A stretch of DNA of 64,000 bases from DASSUW01 sp963844405. GTDB taxonomy: Bacteria; Actinomycetota; Thermoleophilia; Solirubrobacterales; Solirubrobacteraceae. Below, piece after piece: positions 63,801 to 64,000 of this stretch. Where the stretch lies: the NCBI GenBank assembly GCA_963844405.1, contig CAWJNZ010000007.1, positions 372,001 through 436,000 of the forward strand, written 5' to 3'. The position numbers and the translations under genes are program-made. Each line of letters opens with the position of its first letter. Position 1 is the stretch's first letter. The notes beneath the pieces are model-generated. The model had not been told where the DNA came from. It did no database searches and saw only the letters and a list, made by a program, of their open reading frames with translations.

Positions 63801-64000
63801 GGCTCGCGGCGCTCTGGCTGCTGCTCTTCGCCGTCTACCTGATCGGCGACGAGCCGCCGGGCGCGCACGAGCAGGAGTACCTCCAGATCGCGAGCACGCT
63901 GGCCGGCGACGGGGAGATCGTGCGCTCGCCGCTCGGGCTCGGCTTCCCGCTGCTGATCGCGCCGTTCGGCGAGAGCGCGGCCGGGGTCGTGCTGGCGGCG
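63683..64000 (+). CDS. membrane protein, N-terminal fragment (glycosyltransferase-like)
   Basis: Open to the end of the window. From about residue 38 the chain is a convincing membrane-enzyme N terminus: LRLAALWLLLFAVYLIG, then EQEYLQIASTLAGDGEIV and a second helix LGLGFPLLIAPFG. The loop with Glu/Tyr after helix 1 is like that of GT-C (PMT/ArnT-type) glycosyltransferases. The start is uncertain: ATGs at 63650 and 63683 lie in the inverted repeat. Confidence 0.5.
   Translation, partial: MQGDARERRRPSGPASIAGGDPAPRGARIRTVGSPRGALRLAALWLLLFAVYLIGDEPPGAHEQEYLQIASTLAGDGEIVRSPLGLGFPLLIAPFGESAAGVVLAA

Overview
The window is very GC-rich (roughly 70% or more by eye), with start codons ATG and often GTG, many 1-4 bp ATGA/GTGA gene overlaps, and a minus-strand backbone in the order rpmE, DUF1385, prfA, prmC, tsaC, glyA, wecA-like transferase, atpI-like, atpBEFHAG. 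That synteny, together with the secreted repeat proteins and abundant acyl-CoA catabolism genes, points to an actinobacterium, most likely a Thermoleophilia/Solirubrobacterales-type soil organism. This assignment is an inference from gene content, not a computed phylogeny.

Layout. 0-4.5 kb: F0F1 ATP synthase operon (minus), truncated in atpG at the window edge. 4.7-6.4 kb: an IS110-family insertion element with structured non-coding flanks. 6.4-17 kb: small regulators (DUF2294, STAS), a MarR plus two MFS exporters operon, a cupredoxin-like protein, a third MFS protein, OsmC, a lipoprotein/cupin pair and a wecA/mraY-like glycosyl-1-phosphate transferase. 17-20 kb: Ser/Thr kinase, LysE exporter and glyA (one frameshift). 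20-38 kb: a large secreted propeller/Ig protein, tsaC-prmC-prfA, a GH65 phosphorylase with beta-phosphoglucomutase, a BTAD-type regulator (one frameshift), a 1593-residue RCC1/Calx-beta secreted protein, and DUF1385-rpmE. 38-46 kb: alpha/beta hydrolase, a BNR/VPS10-like propeller protein and a four-gene sugar-type ABC importer; this stretch has most of the single-base frameshifts. 46-64 kb: catabolic genes (ETF-QO, etfA, etfB, an isobutyryl-CoA-mutase-type enzyme in two subunits, two acyl-CoA dehydrogenases, a thiolase), mixed with an SMR exporter/TetR pair, an ABC exporter, pepA, an S37-type peptidase and a TauE/SafE permease. The window ends in a partial membrane protein.

How the parts work together. 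The ATP synthase and the ETF/ETF-QO/acyl-CoA dehydrogenase/thiolase genes form the energy core: dehydrogenases pass electrons to EtfAB, ETF-QO passes them to the quinone pool, and proton motive force drives AtpIBEFHAG. The mutase would feed branched C4 acyl-CoA into this route. GH65 plus beta-phosphoglucomutase would convert an imported disaccharide to glucose and glucose 6-phosphate; the adjacent BTAD regulator is a candidate controller.

The most unusual signal lies between genes. Several intergenic regions (18731-18909, 25050-25335, 43347-43426, 50568-50713, 57479-57640, 63638-63800) are long inverted repeats. Two of them (25.1 and 50.6 kb) share two conserved blocks. Two others (18.8 and 57.6 kb) share a 10-base motif near their apex, and their arms differ almost only by changes that keep G-U pairing in plus-strand RNA.

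Nine single-base frameshifts in otherwise well-conserved reading frames suggest either a low-coverage assembly or real decay; I cannot tell which from one sequence.
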